Source: Cepaea nemoralis (lineage: Eukaryota; Mollusca; Gastropoda; Stylommatophora; Helicidae). From it: a DNA stretch of 64,000 bases. The notes beneath the pieces were generated by a model that did not search any database, was not told the origin of the DNA, and was given only the letters and a program-made list of their open reading frames with translations. The position numbers and the translations under genes are program-made. Below are positions 1 through 10,800 of the stretch, one piece after another (positions within the stretch are counted from its first letter, which is position 1; every line of letters starts with the position of its first letter). The stretch is from NCBI GenBank assembly GCA_014155875.1, contig JACEFZ010014453.1, forward strand, positions 299,139-363,138, given 5' to 3'.

Positions 1-446
1 TGCCGTTAGGCCGACACATCTTCTGCGGGCATTTGTTGACCGGGTTAACCATCTCGGGCACAGATCCAATATGTTGTGATTCTGCCATGATGAATTTCCC
101 GATCATAAAAAGTCAACACCATGATCATACAAACATTTTAATTCTAAACGCTTGCATAACAAACCTAGTGGGAAATCAACATTTATATGTCAAATTGGAT
201 GCACAGTTCAAACATGCAGGATATAGTAGCATACTTGTGATAATAAACAAGCCAAAATATAAACTTCCTTACCCTTTGCAGAACAATGTAAATATGTTTC
301 CAGAAAACCACTTACAACTGCTTTCAAGCATGCAGGATTGAAGATTAACCTTTTGACCCCACGTTAAAGTTGTCATTCGTGATTTTCATGTCATAGTTTC
401 GCATTTATCCAATTGGAAACACGGCAGGGGTATTTTCGTATACAGA

Positions 447-1007
447 TCATATGATGCACAGTAAGCCCTCTGAGCACCTGGTGACATTGAACTTTCCAAA
501 AACGACATCAGTCCGTGACAACAAAAGTGCTACATTATGTCCTATTCTAAGACGCAGAATAATGACTTGTTCTGGTCTGTCCATAATGTGGTAGTCATCT
601 TGAGCAGGTTTTGGTGGATTTTTAACTGATTTGATCATTCTTTTCCTTTGGTGGTATGTAACGGACACATCAAGCTGTTCTTCTTTGGCTCCTTCCTTAG
701 CTAATCGATCAGTTCTCTTGTTTCTAGGTACTCCATAGTGGGATGGTATCCATTCTATGGTGACTTTATGCTGACTGCTAAGTTCAGAAAGTAGTGTCAT
801 TAGTACTGGCAATTTCCGAGACAGGGGCGCCTCAAGTACTGATTTTGCATCTGTCATTAGCACCACAAGTTGTGAACAATGGCTGGTATTTAGTAATTTC
901 TCTGTTGCTATCTTGATTGCCTCAATTTCAGCATCATAGTTATGGCAGTTCTTTCCTGTTGGTACTCTGGGCGTGTCCCTAGTATTATTTGGGTATTCTA
1001 TGTACAC
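447..1007 (-). pseudogene. LINE RNase H domain fragment
   Basis: The 186-residue reading frame has ribonuclease H landmarks: an acidic residue in the DAEIEAIKIA helix, MTDAKSVLEA for the third strand, and a WIPSHYGVPRNKRTDRLAKEGA segment. In the latter the usual GNE(E/A)AD is degraded to RNKRTD. The upstream part of the domain (TDGSA-like) is in another frame around 1010-1060. In intact members this domain trims RNA from the RNA/DNA hybrid during target-primed reverse transcription. Here it is a dead fragment. Confidence 0.75.
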
Positions 1008-1273
1008 CCCCGCTCCTCCATTTTGAACAGCATGTTGTGCTGATCCATCTGTGTAGACTCGATCCAGAGGTCCTGTGGGTATTCTTCATCAAGGAAGCTG
1101 AGAGTATTGATGATGCGCTCCAATGTTTTGTAGAGACAGCTGGTGAGGCTAATTGGTCTGTAGCTGGAGGCAGTGGAACTATCTTTCCCTGATTTTAGGA
1201 GGGGTATCATGATTGCTTCTCTCCAGGCTTGTGGAACACCGACTAAGGTCCAACTATTATAGAAGATCTGCAA
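998..1273 (-). pseudogene. LINE reverse transcriptase fingers fragment
   Basis: The frame shows VPQAWREAIMIPLLKSGKD followed by YRPISLTSCLYKTLERIIN, the conserved RT motifs of the fingers. It aligns with VPQAWKEAILIPVPKKGKD and YRPISLLSCVGKLMERIIN of the intact LINE at 7900-11751. Immediately after RIIN the sequence jumps to the start of RNase H, so the catalytic palm (xADD) and thumb have been deleted. This is a fragment only. Confidence 0.75.
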
Positions 1274-1438
1274 CAGCTTTGCTTTGGCCTCTCTTCCCAG
1301 GTTCCTGATTATTTCGTTGGAGATACTATCAGCTCCTGGTGACTCTCATTTTCAGTTTTGATATGGCTAGCTCCAGTTCACTGACAGTGATAGGTGCCTC
1401 CAGAATCTCATGTACTATTTCATTTTGTCATGATGTTG

Positions 1439-1893
1439 TCATTTCTCTCGAATCTCTTGTTTCTCTGGACTAATTTCGATATTGTTATCTTGTGCGAATG
1501 ATTCCGCAAAATGGTCAGCTGCTTGCTTTCCTGTTAAGATGTTGCCGTCTTTATGTAGTGCAATTTTTGAGTTTCTCCCTGAGCCCTCATCGTTATGTTG
1601 TTTTATTAGCTTCCACAACTTTCTTGTGCCTCTTTCAAAGTTTAGTGCCTCTGTTTTCTCCTGCCAGCTTTTCCGTCTAGCCTGCAGCTTGGCCCTTTGA
1701 GATTTGGCTTTTGCGTACTGGTATTTATTGTGGTGCTCTTGGCTGGGTTTGGCTTCTGCTTGCTTTCTACACACTTCCACATCGTTATGCAACTGTTCCA
1801 GTTCACTACTCCAGTAGAGTTTATATTATTTATGAGCTCCTCTTGGTACTGTTTCTCGTGCTGCCTGTAGTATGTATTTCCCAAACTCTTCAA
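1439..1893 (-). pseudogene. LINE endonuclease-RT linker fragment
   Basis: Two overlapping minus-strand frames encode a charged, helical segment (for example WKLIKQHNDEG and LTGKQAADHFAESFA). It matches the linker of the intact LINE (KLWKLVKAMNNEGPRN and LTGKKAANALMEHYA). The two pieces lie in different frames, so at least one indel separates them. This region joins the endonuclease to the RT in this LINE group and has no catalytic role. Confidence 0.65.
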
Positions 1894-2078
1894 CTACTTT
1901 ATTTATGTTTTATTCAGTGTTCAGGTTTCTAACCAGTGTGCTGGTACAATGCTTGTACATTGCCCAGTCTGCTCTCTTGTAGTTCCACCTTGAGGGTACT
2001 GCCCTCACTTACAAGCTCATTTATTATAATTAGAAAGACTGGTTGATGGTCACTGCCACTAAGTTGTTTCCCAACAAT

Positions 2079-2297
2079 TCATGTAATGTTCCACTCAAAG
2101 TCTGGTGAATGAAAAGCCAGGTCAGGTGTAGTTGTAGTGTGCCATGATCTTGAGTAGAAAGTATGTGGATCGGACGGCTTGTTAATCAAGATGAATCTAT
2201 TCTCATCCTGCCAGTCTTCCAGTCTCTCTCCTCTCTGGTCCATGTGATCATAGCCCCAGCTCTGCGAGTGGCTATTGATATCGCTACACACAATCAT
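2079..2297 (-). pseudogene. LINE apurinic-type endonuclease fragment
   Basis: The 72-residue frame holds VCSDINSHSQSWGYDHMDQRGERLEDW and TPDLAF. These correspond to VGDFNSRSERWGYPDTDKRGDELEDW and TPDLAF of the intact LINE. They are the GDFN-type and TPDL landmarks of the APE-like endonuclease that nicks the target. The N-terminal catalytic Glu region and the C-terminal SDH are not in this frame. Confidence 0.7.
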
Positions 2298-2850
2298 TTT
2301 CTCTTTTAATGGAAGTGTGTCCAGTGTCTGTGGGTGGTCACTTGGACAGTAGTAATTGATCAGATCTAGGACTATTGCCTGTCTTAAGTTTCAGTGTCTG
2401 ATACTCAGCCCCTTCCATGTAAACTATTTGGAAGGCAGTGATGTTATTTTTTACCAGGGTCAGTATCCCACCCTTTCTCCTGTCCTTTCAGTCAGATCGG
2501 TAACGCTAGGAGCCACTTATTTTTAAGGCTCTATTTTTTTTAGGTGAGTTTCTTGCAAGCAACATACGCTTACTCTTTTCTTGGTCCAAGATGTTTTCTA
2601 GTTCTATTTTTTGTTACTGACTCCGTCCACATTCCAGTGCGTTATTTGTAGTCTTTGTTAGGCATGACCAGACTCTTATTTTCAGTTCCCCAGGCTCCAC
2701 AGGACATTTGAGAAGGAACTTCAGTTATTTTGGTTGGACCCTTTCGAGGCATAGGGCCTGGCACTGCACCTGCCTGGGGGTCCAAAACAGAGCGAGCACT
2801 AAACCTTTTGCAGTAGTCGACATATTTCATGGCATAATTGCATGGCATCC

Positions 2851-4093
2851 TGATTTCTGTGGTGCCCCTCCTGGCTGATTGTCTCCGTCTTCATCGCCTT
2901 TCCTTTGCTAGAGCAGACTATGGTCTTACTCGAGTTTAGATGTGTAGGCACGCACACACATGTCTGCGCATGCTTGTACGTGCATACACATCTAGAGCGT
3001 TCTGGTTATTTTTCAGCACCAAAGACTTACCGCCGCCCCTTCTCCTGTTAGACACAGGTTCGTCGCGTGAATGCAAGTAATTGGACTTTGCTGTAAAGGT
3101 GGTGAATGCACGAGAGGTCATTTATATAAATGATTTTAAAGTTGTCAGCCGTGTATTTATATTTATTTTAATCAGAAAATGGAACGATGCTGATTTTATA
3201 ACATTAAAATCCAGTACGCTATTTTAACAAGTTATCAATTATCATTAATATTATTTATATTATATATTTGAGTTGAGTCAAGAACCGACATCACAATACT
3301 TGGGATTTTCCCACTATGTACTTTGATCCTGTTTTTCAAATTGGGTATTAGGTATTTTGATCATGATTTTCAAATTGAGTGTTTACTGAGACCACACAGA
3401 TAGATAGGCCTTGAAAAACCAAATCCAGCGGTAGCTCAATGATGCCTGTATGTCAATTCTAAGCGGAGGTATTCACATTTAAGTGTCGGGATCTTGAATA
3501 AAACATTTTTCAGGATTTCCCAACTGCGCAACTCACCTCTGTGTCCCAATATCTCTGCTTAGAATTGACACACAGGCATGGTCGAGACAGAAACACGGAG
3601 TTGATCCACAAGTCTGGTGATCGAGTGTGATGGCAGAACATGACCGCCCACGCTTATGGCATGGCATATAATGAATGAATGACTGTTGTGTTATTTTTCA
3701 ATTTCTATGCACATTTTCTCAAGCCATGCTTCTTTTGCCTTCTTACATAATGTTCTGACTTGACTGTGAATCTCTTCATATTTGCTAAGATTAGTTTTGT
3801 TGATAGTTGTTGATTAGAATATCCTCCATGTTGTGGAATGCTACGTTTGCTAGTCCATTTCTCTTGTTGATTTCTGTTTCATTTCTGCTATTGTCCATTA
3901 ATTTGTGACAAAGGTAGGAGAATCTGTGTGTGTGTGCTTGAGACTTTATACATTTATAATATTGCAAAATTTAGTTTGTCAACTAGCGTGCAATTTCATA
4001 GTACACCAAGCCTTTAGCCTGTCACAAGTAGGCTCACTGACTATTGTAGAGGTGGATAAGTAGTTACAAAGAGTAGCATGTTGATCACTTGAA
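2851..4093. other. Intergenic, no gene recognised
   Basis: No convincing coding frame or RNA gene is visible. The segment is AT-rich, has a CA-rich patch near 2950-2990, and ends in a short (ATGA)n run near 3671-3685 that looks like the tail of an old retroposon. An inverted repeat at 3444-3577 is listed separately. Confidence 0.5.
3444..3577. repeat. Imperfect 25-bp inverted repeat (MITE or foldback remnant)
   Basis: The arm 3444-3468 is nearly the reverse complement of 3553-3577, differing by about two bases, with roughly 84 bp between the arms. A transcript across it would form a hairpin. It could be a small MITE or the core of a degraded retroposon ending in the ATGA repeats near 3680. 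There are no coding features. Confidence 0.55.
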
Positions 4094-4290
4094 ACATAAC
4101 ATGTCTCACAGTAACATAACATGTCTCACAGTAACATAACATGTCTCACAGTAACATGTCTCACAGAAACATAACATGTCTCACAGTAACATAACATGTC
4201 TCACAGTAACATAACATGTCTCACAGAAACATAACATGTCTCACAGAAACATAACATGTCTCACAGAAACATAACATGTCTCACAGTAAC
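4094..4290 (+). repeat. 20-bp minisatellite, about ten units
   Basis: The unit is ATAACATGTCTCACAGTAAC with A/T variation after CACAG and one unit lacking a few bases. It lies about 150 bp upstream of the first recognised exon of the zinc-finger gene. Each unit contains a pyrimidine-rich CTCACAG resembling a 3' splice site. Confidence 0.9.
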
Positions 4291-4489
4291 AATGATTAGA
4301 ATAGTCCAGCAGTAAGCTGCAAACAGCGTGTAACTTTCTACTTTTATATTAATGAAATCATCAATCTGAAATTGTTATAATTTAAAGTGACAGTATCTAA
4401 CAAGTTCTCTCTGATATGGTTGTTCTTTGATTTGTTTCACAGTTCAAGAAAGGAGACATTGTTATTGCAAGTGAAGAAATTATGAGAAG

Positions 4490-4540
4490 ATGGCACATCA
4501 TCAAGAAGCAGGATCAGTCAAACAGGAGCCAGACTGTGAG
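4490..4540 (+). CDS. Zinc-finger protein, coding exon 1 (N-terminus)
   Basis: This encodes the first 17 residues of the zinc-finger protein, ending VKQEPDCE. The VKQEP core fits the psi-K-x-E SUMO-acceptor pattern common near the N-terminus of animal zinc-finger regulators. The start was chosen because ATG 4490 has a good context (A at -3, G at +4) and an in-frame TGA lies 15 bases upstream. The exon itself begins at 4443 after an AG acceptor, so 4443-4489 is 5' UTR and at least one earlier non-coding exon must exist. The donor GTATTT begins at 4541, and minisatellite starts only about 30 bp into the intron. The exon is small, so the assignment rests on phase compatibility with exons 2 and 3. 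Confidence 0.68.
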
Positions 4541-4570
4541 GTATTTGAGTTCACAAAAACTAGATACCAG

Positions 4571-7052
4571 ATTGTTACTGGTGGTTTCTACATAGTTTAT
4601 AATGTTTTTGTTACTAGTGGTTTCTACATACAGTTTATATTATTGTTACTGATGGTTTCTACCCACAGTTTATATTGTTGTTACTGGTGGTTTCTACATA
4701 CAGTTTATATTGTTGTTACTGGTGGTTTCTACATATAGTTTATATTGTTGTTGTTACTGGTGGTTTCTACATACAGTTTATATTGTTGTTGTTACTGGTG
4801 GTTTCTACCCACAGTTTATATTGTTGTTACTGGTGGTTTCTACATACAGTTTATATTATTGTTACTGGTGGTTTCTACATACAGTTTATATTGTTGTTGT
4901 TACTGGTGGTTTCTACATACAGTTTATATTGTTGTTACTGATGGTTTCTACATACAGTTTATATTGTTGTTACTGGTGGTTTCTACATACAGTTTATATT
5001 GTTGTTGTTACTGGTGGTTTCTACATACAGTTTATATTATTGTTACTGGTGGTTTCTACATACAGTTTATATTGTTGTTACTGGTGGTTTCTACATACAG
5101 TTTATATTGTTGTTGTTACTGGTGGTTTCTACATATAGTTTATATTGTTGTTGTTACTGGTGGTTTCTACATATAGTTTATATTGTTGTTGTTACTGGTG
5201 GTTTCTACATACAGTTTATATTATTGTTACTGATGGTTTCTACCTACAGTTTATATTGTTGTTACTGGTGGTTTCTACATACAGTTTATATTGTTATTGT
5301 TACTGGTGGTTTCTACATGCAGTTTATGTAGTTTTTGTTACTGGTGGTTTCTACATATACTTTATATTGTTGTTGTTACTGATGGTTTCTACATACAGTT
5401 TATATTGTTGTTACTAGTGGTTTCTACCTACAGTTTATATTGTTGTTGTTACTGGTGGTTTCTACATACAGTTTATATTGTTGTTGTTACTGGTGGTTTC
5501 TACATACAGTTTATATTGTTGTTGTTACTGGTGGTTTCTACATACAGTTTATATTGTTGTTGTTACTGGTGGTTTCTACATAGTTTATATTGTTGTTGTT
5601 ACTGGTGATTTCTACATACAGTTTATATTGTTGTTGTTACTGGTGGTTTCTACATACAGTTTATATTGTTGTTACTGGTGGTTTCTACATACAGTTTATA
5701 TTGTTGTTGTTACTGGTGGTTTCTACCTACAGTTTATATTGTTGTTGTTACTGGTGGTTTCTACATACAGTTTATATTGTTGTTGTTACTGGTGGTTTCT
5801 ACATATAGTTTATATTATTGTTGTTACTGGTGGTTTCTACATACAGTTTATATTGTTGTTACTGGTGGTTTCTACATACAGTTTATATTGTTGTTACTGG
5901 TGGTTTCTACATACAGTTTATATTGTTGTTACTGGTGGTTTCTACATACAGTTTATATTGTTTTTGTTACTGGTGGTTTCTACCTACAGTTTATATTGTT
6001 GTTACTGGTGGTTTCTACATACAGTTTATATTGTTGTTACTGGTGGTTTCTACATACAGTTTATATTGTTGTTGTTACTGATGGTTTCTACATACAGTTT
6101 ATATTATTGTTACTGGTGGTTTCTACATACAGTTTATATTGTTGTTGTTACTGGTGGTTTCTACATACAGTTTATATTGTTGTTGTTACTGGTGGTTTCT
6201 ACATACAGTTTATATTGTTGTTGTTACTGGTGGTTTCTACATACAGTTTATATTGTTGTTGTTACTGGTGGTTTCTACATACAGTTTATATTGTTGTTGT
6301 TACTGATGGTTTCTACATACAGTTTATATTGTTGTTGTTACTGGTGGTTTCTACATACAGTTTATATTGTTGTTGTTACTGGTGGTTTCTACATACAGTT
6401 TATATTGTTGTTGTTACTGGTGGTTTCTATATATAGTTTATATTGTTGTTACTGGTGGTTTCTACATACAGTTTATATTGTTGTTGTTACTGGTGGTTTC
6501 TACATACAGTTTATATTGTTGTTACTGGTGGTTTCTACATATAGTTTATATTGTTGTTACTGGTGGTTTCTACATATAGTTTATATTGTTGTTACTGGTG
6601 GTTTCTACATACAGTTTATATTGTTGTTGTTACTGGTGGTTTCTACATATAGTTTATATTGTTGTTACTGGTGGTTTCTATATATAGTTTATATTGTTGT
6701 TACTGGTGGTTTCTATATATAGTTTATATTGTTGTTACTGGTGGTTTCTACATACAGTTTATATTGTTGTTGTTACTGGTGGTTTCTACATATAGTTTAT
6801 ATTGTTGTTACTGGTGGTTTCTACATACAGTTTATATTGTTGTTGTTACTGGTGGTTTCTACATATAGTTTATATTGTTGTTACTGGTGGTTTCTACATA
6901 CAGTTTATATTGTTGTTGTTACTGGTGGTTTCTACATATAGTTTATATTGTTGTTACTGGTGGTTTCTATATATAGTTTATATTGTTGTTACTGGTGGTT
7001 TCTACATACAGTTTATATTGTTGTTGTTACTGGTGGTTTCTACATACAGTTT
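4571..7052 (+). repeat. 35/38-bp intronic minisatellite, proximal block
   Basis: The unit is a head-to-tail TTTATATTGTTG(TTG)TTACTGG-TGGTTTCTACATACAG. Presence or absence of one TTG gives 38- or 35-bp units, and the base before AG is C or T. About 68 units are present, with the most diverged ones at the 5' edge next to exon 1. The block stops at 7052 because a LINE inserted there. The same array resumes at 12143. This block has more C-type and 35-bp units than the distal block. Confidence 0.97.
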
Positions 7053-7494
7053 CTTCTTCTTCTTCGTTCATCCGGAGTTTTTTTTCGGATGTGATTGCGT
7101 TGTGCCTGTTTACAGCAGAGCTGCGTTCTTGCGCCGTTAGGCCGACACATCCGACTTCTGCGGGCATTTGTTGACCGGGTTAACCTTCCCGGGGGTTTCT
7201 TAGGACGTTTGACTCTCACTGTTGTGGTGTTATCCCCCATCCCAGCTGGTCCATATAGAACAGCCAAAGATCCTGGTCAGCCCTCAAGGGAAGGCAGGGG
7301 CAGACCATGGGCATTCCCCGCCATCCAAGGAGGCTTCCATACTTGCAGAGCCGATACATAGCGCTCTGGTACTGGGCTCACCCAAGGAATCGTCACGTCC
7401 TGCACATGGCTGCTTAGCCTCACTTCCGTATATTGGGCCTTCCGTTCACCATAGGCTGTTCTTCCGGAAACCAGAAGTATGCAGTCTGCAGATG

Positions 7495-7885
7495 ACATCC
7501 ACACAGTGAGCTTTCGATTCGGACTTTCCATGTAATGGATTTGCTATCCAAGCAATATTCCATTTCGTGCCACTAGGACACTTTTCCACCTTTTATGAAG
7601 TCCACACAGTGGGCTTTAGATACGGACTTTCCACGTAATGGATTTGCTATCCAAGCAATATTCCATTTCATGCCACTAGGACACTTTTCCACCTTTTATG
7701 AAGCCCACACAATGGGCTTTTGATTCGGACTTTCCACGTAATGGATTTGCTATCCAAGCAATATTCCATTTCGTGCCACTAGGACACTTTTCCACCTTTT
7801 ATGAAGCCCACACAGCGAGCTTTCGATTTGGACTTTCCACATAATGGATTTGCTATCCAAGCAATATTCCATTTCATGCCTCTGG
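7495..7885 (-). repeat. 103-bp tandem repeats in LINE 3' UTR
   Basis: Four near-identical units lie just downstream of the LINE stop codon. The GAAG at unit starts recurs at 7597, 7700 and 7803, giving a 103-bp period, and the first and last units are partial. Copy 2 has the same arrangement at about 43450-43850, so the repeats belong to the element and not to this locus. A role in RNA recognition by the RT is possible but unproven. Confidence 0.9.
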
Positions 7886-7899
7886 GTCTTCATGCACCT

Positions 7900-10800
7900 T
7901 TAAATGTCAACCTGTATGTAGTTAAAGTAAGCTGCGGTCAACTTGAGCTTGTTGATATCTCCATAGAGCTTGTCCTCAAATGAAGCAGGTGTGGGCCAAA
8001 ATATCTTTCTCTGTTCTGCATACGTTGGGCAATCCTGCAGCAAATGTTTTGCTGTCATTTTTCCAGTTCTACAATTACATTCATCGGTATCTCCTATCTT
8101 TAGTTTATTGAACAAGTGGTATTTCAGCCTGTTATGTCCTGTGCGGAGTCTGAAGATTGCTACTTGTTCTCTTCGGTCGAGTTTGTAATATGCATCATCC
8201 TTCTGATGGCCTGGATGCTCAGATTCCCATTTGGTTCTATAAGTGCTTTTTATCAACCTCTTTGCCTCATTATAGGTTATGTCTATGTCAGGCTGTGGTA
8301 GTCGTCCGCCCTCTTTTGCCAGTCTGTCAGCCTCTTCGTTTCCAGGTATACTGCAATGTGATGGGATCCACTGTATTACAACTTTTTTGGATTTCTGGCA
8401 TAGACCATGGAGTGCTGCTCTTAGGTCAGTTAGTTCTGTGCTGTTATTGCTCTTGAGTATTGAGACAGCTGACTTTGCATCTGTGAAGATAGCTATTTGC
8501 TTCTCTTTATTTTCCTCCATCAGGAGCATTTCTGCTGCAGTTTTCAAAGCCTCTACCTCCGCTTTGAAGTTACTTGAAAATTTTCCAGTTGCCATTGAAT
8601 GTGTTTTTTTCACTCCATTTTTTAAATTTAGGAGAATTCCTCCTCCTCCATTCTCTATTGAATTTTTGGCTGATCCATCTGTATATGCATGGGTCCAATT
8701 CCTGCTTGGGTAATGTTCTTTTATGTAGTTTAGGGTTATTTCTCTTCTTTCGGTTTCATGCTGAGTGTTCTTTTTCTCAATACCAGGAATGTTTTCTATC
8801 ATCTCAGGCAGTTGCTGCTGTCTCCAAGCTGGGAACTTGTGTGCATTGTGTATGGGCTTGACTGTTGATATGTTAAGTATAGGATCTGCCCTAATCCTTC
8901 GTTTTGCAGTTTCTACAAAGTTGCTACGCTTCAGTCTTCCCTTTCCAAAACCATTAAATCTGTTGTACATAGGGTGGTCTGTCAATCTTCTAAATTTTTC
9001 TGCTTGTTGCTGGGCTCTGCTATCTCTTCTATCCTGCATTGGTTGTAAACAAGTGATCTTTTCTAGTTCATTAATAGGCGTTGTCTTCAGGCTTCCAGTT
9101 ATGATTCGCATTCCTTGGTTTTGGACTCTACTTATTTTGTTAAAGTTTGACTTAGCTGCTGTTGCCCAAGCTGCAATGCCATATTCCAGTACTGGCCTCA
9201 CCCGTCCAGTATATAACTTCTTGAGAACTTTCTCATCTGCTCCCCACGTTGTACCAGCAAGCTTTTTCATGATTGCCATTCTCTGCCTTGCTCTTGTTCG
9301 ATTTTTCTCAACCTGTGTCTTCCATGTCAGGCGACGATCAAAGGTGACTCCTAGATAGTTTGGATTTTCTTCATGGCGCAATATTTTTCCATTCAATACC
9401 AGCTTAGGTTGCTGAGTTTTATTTGAGAGGGAGAACACTGTGCATGTTGTTTTCTCCTCACTTATCTTCACTAGCCATGATTTTGACCAGTCCTCTAGCG
9501 CTAATAAGGCTTGCTGTATTCTGCTGTTAGCTGTACTAATATATTCTTCAGATGTCCATATGGCTAGGTCATCTGCAAAGGAGGATGTGTGTACTCTGGC
9601 TGGAAAATTTTCTGTGATGTCATTTATATATGCTAGGAATAATGTTGGTGAAAGAACTCCTCCTTGGGGGACACCTTGCTCCAGCAGCATCATTTTGCTT
9701 GTTTGTCCTTGTACTTTTGTCCTGGCAGTTCTGTTCTCAAGGTAGTGGCTGATCCATTTATACATTTTTCCACAAACATGCATGTTTTGCAGTTTTACTT
9801 TCAGTCCTTCCTTCCATACTTTATCAAATGCTTTTTCTAAATCTATCCAGACTGCTAGTGTGTGCTTTTTCTCTTGGAAGGCATCCTCTATTTCCTGAGC
9901 TATATAGGTTATTTGATCTTCAGTGGATCTGTATTTTCTGAATCCTGCTTGGTGTGGTGTTAAGAGTTTGTTTTCTTCCAGATGCCATGTTAGCCTGCCA
10001 TTGATAATGCGTTCCATTAATTTTCCTACACAGCTAAGTAGACTGATAGGTCGATAGCCATTTGGTTCTTCCAGGTCTTTTCCTTTCTTTGGGACTGGTA
10101 TTAGTATAGCTTCCTTCCATGCCTGTGGGACTATTCCTCTCTTCCAGCTGTTATTTAGGACTGCTAGTAGTTTCTTCTTTGCCTTGGTGCCTAGTCCTAT
10201 TAGCATTTCATTTGTGATTCCATCCTTTCCTGGTGATTTCTTCTTTTTTAGGGTATTCATTGCCTGTTCCATTTCTTCCATTGTTAGATTTGCCATCATA
10301 TATTCTGCTGCTGTCTCTGTATTTCTATGATGTATCTGTTTGTCTTTGATTGCTTTCTTCTGTTCGGTTGTAATATCAATGTGGTTTGCATTTGCATAGT
10401 GTTCCATTAGTGCATTTGCAGCCTTTTTGCCTGTAAGCAAGGCATTTCCTTGTTTAATTGTTATTTGTTTGTTTCTAGGTCCTTCATTGTTCATGGCTTT
10501 CACTAGTTTCCATAGTTTGTTTCCATCCCTGTCAAAATTCAGGTTTTCTGTTTTTTCCCTCCAACAATCTCTTGTTGTTTGATTTACTGTTCTTTTATAT
10601 TTTGCTGAGATGGCTTTGAGAGAGATGTTTGCTTCAATTGTTTGTTCTCTCTCTGCTGTCTTCCTGGCATCTTCAACTTTGTCCTCCAAACTTTGTAGTT
10701 CTTCAGTCCAGTATGGTTTGTAATTTTTCCTCGCTCCTCTTGGAATGGACTCAGTGGCTGCCTGTATTATCGCTCTGTTTAGACTTTCCACCATTTGCTT

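Larger units (their letters stand above)
1..2850 (-). mobile_element. Decayed APE-RT-RNase H type LINE remnant
   Basis: Minus-strand reading recovers, in order from about 2850 down to 447, an N-terminal leader, an endonuclease piece, the endonuclease-RT linker, the RT fingers and an RNase H domain, all in different frames and full of stops. The first 50 bases match the 3' UTR of the full-length LINE at 7053-12142 (its 7135-7186), apart from a short deletion, so the window opens inside the 3' end of this element. The leader piece (about 2650-2790) resembles the leader of that LINE, with a shared PGP-x-PR-x-GP pattern. It is therefore a related but older and diverged member of the same group. 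The RT palm and thumb are missing: the fingers run straight into RNase H near 1000-1120. Confidence 0.8.

Noticed and set aside
5478..6722. A 414-codon open frame and dozens of similar frames rich in LLLLVVSTYSLYCCCYWW within the minisatellite
   Set aside because: They are translations of the 35/38-bp repeat. The repeat has no stop on the plus strand unless a CATATAG unit falls in frame, so long frames are expected by chance. There is no start context, no domain, and the frame simply cycles with the repeat.
8279..9358. Plus-strand frames of up to 197 codons inside the LINE, repeated at 44346-45317
   Set aside because: They are antisense shadows of the LINE ORF on the minus strand, present in both copies only because the copies are similar.
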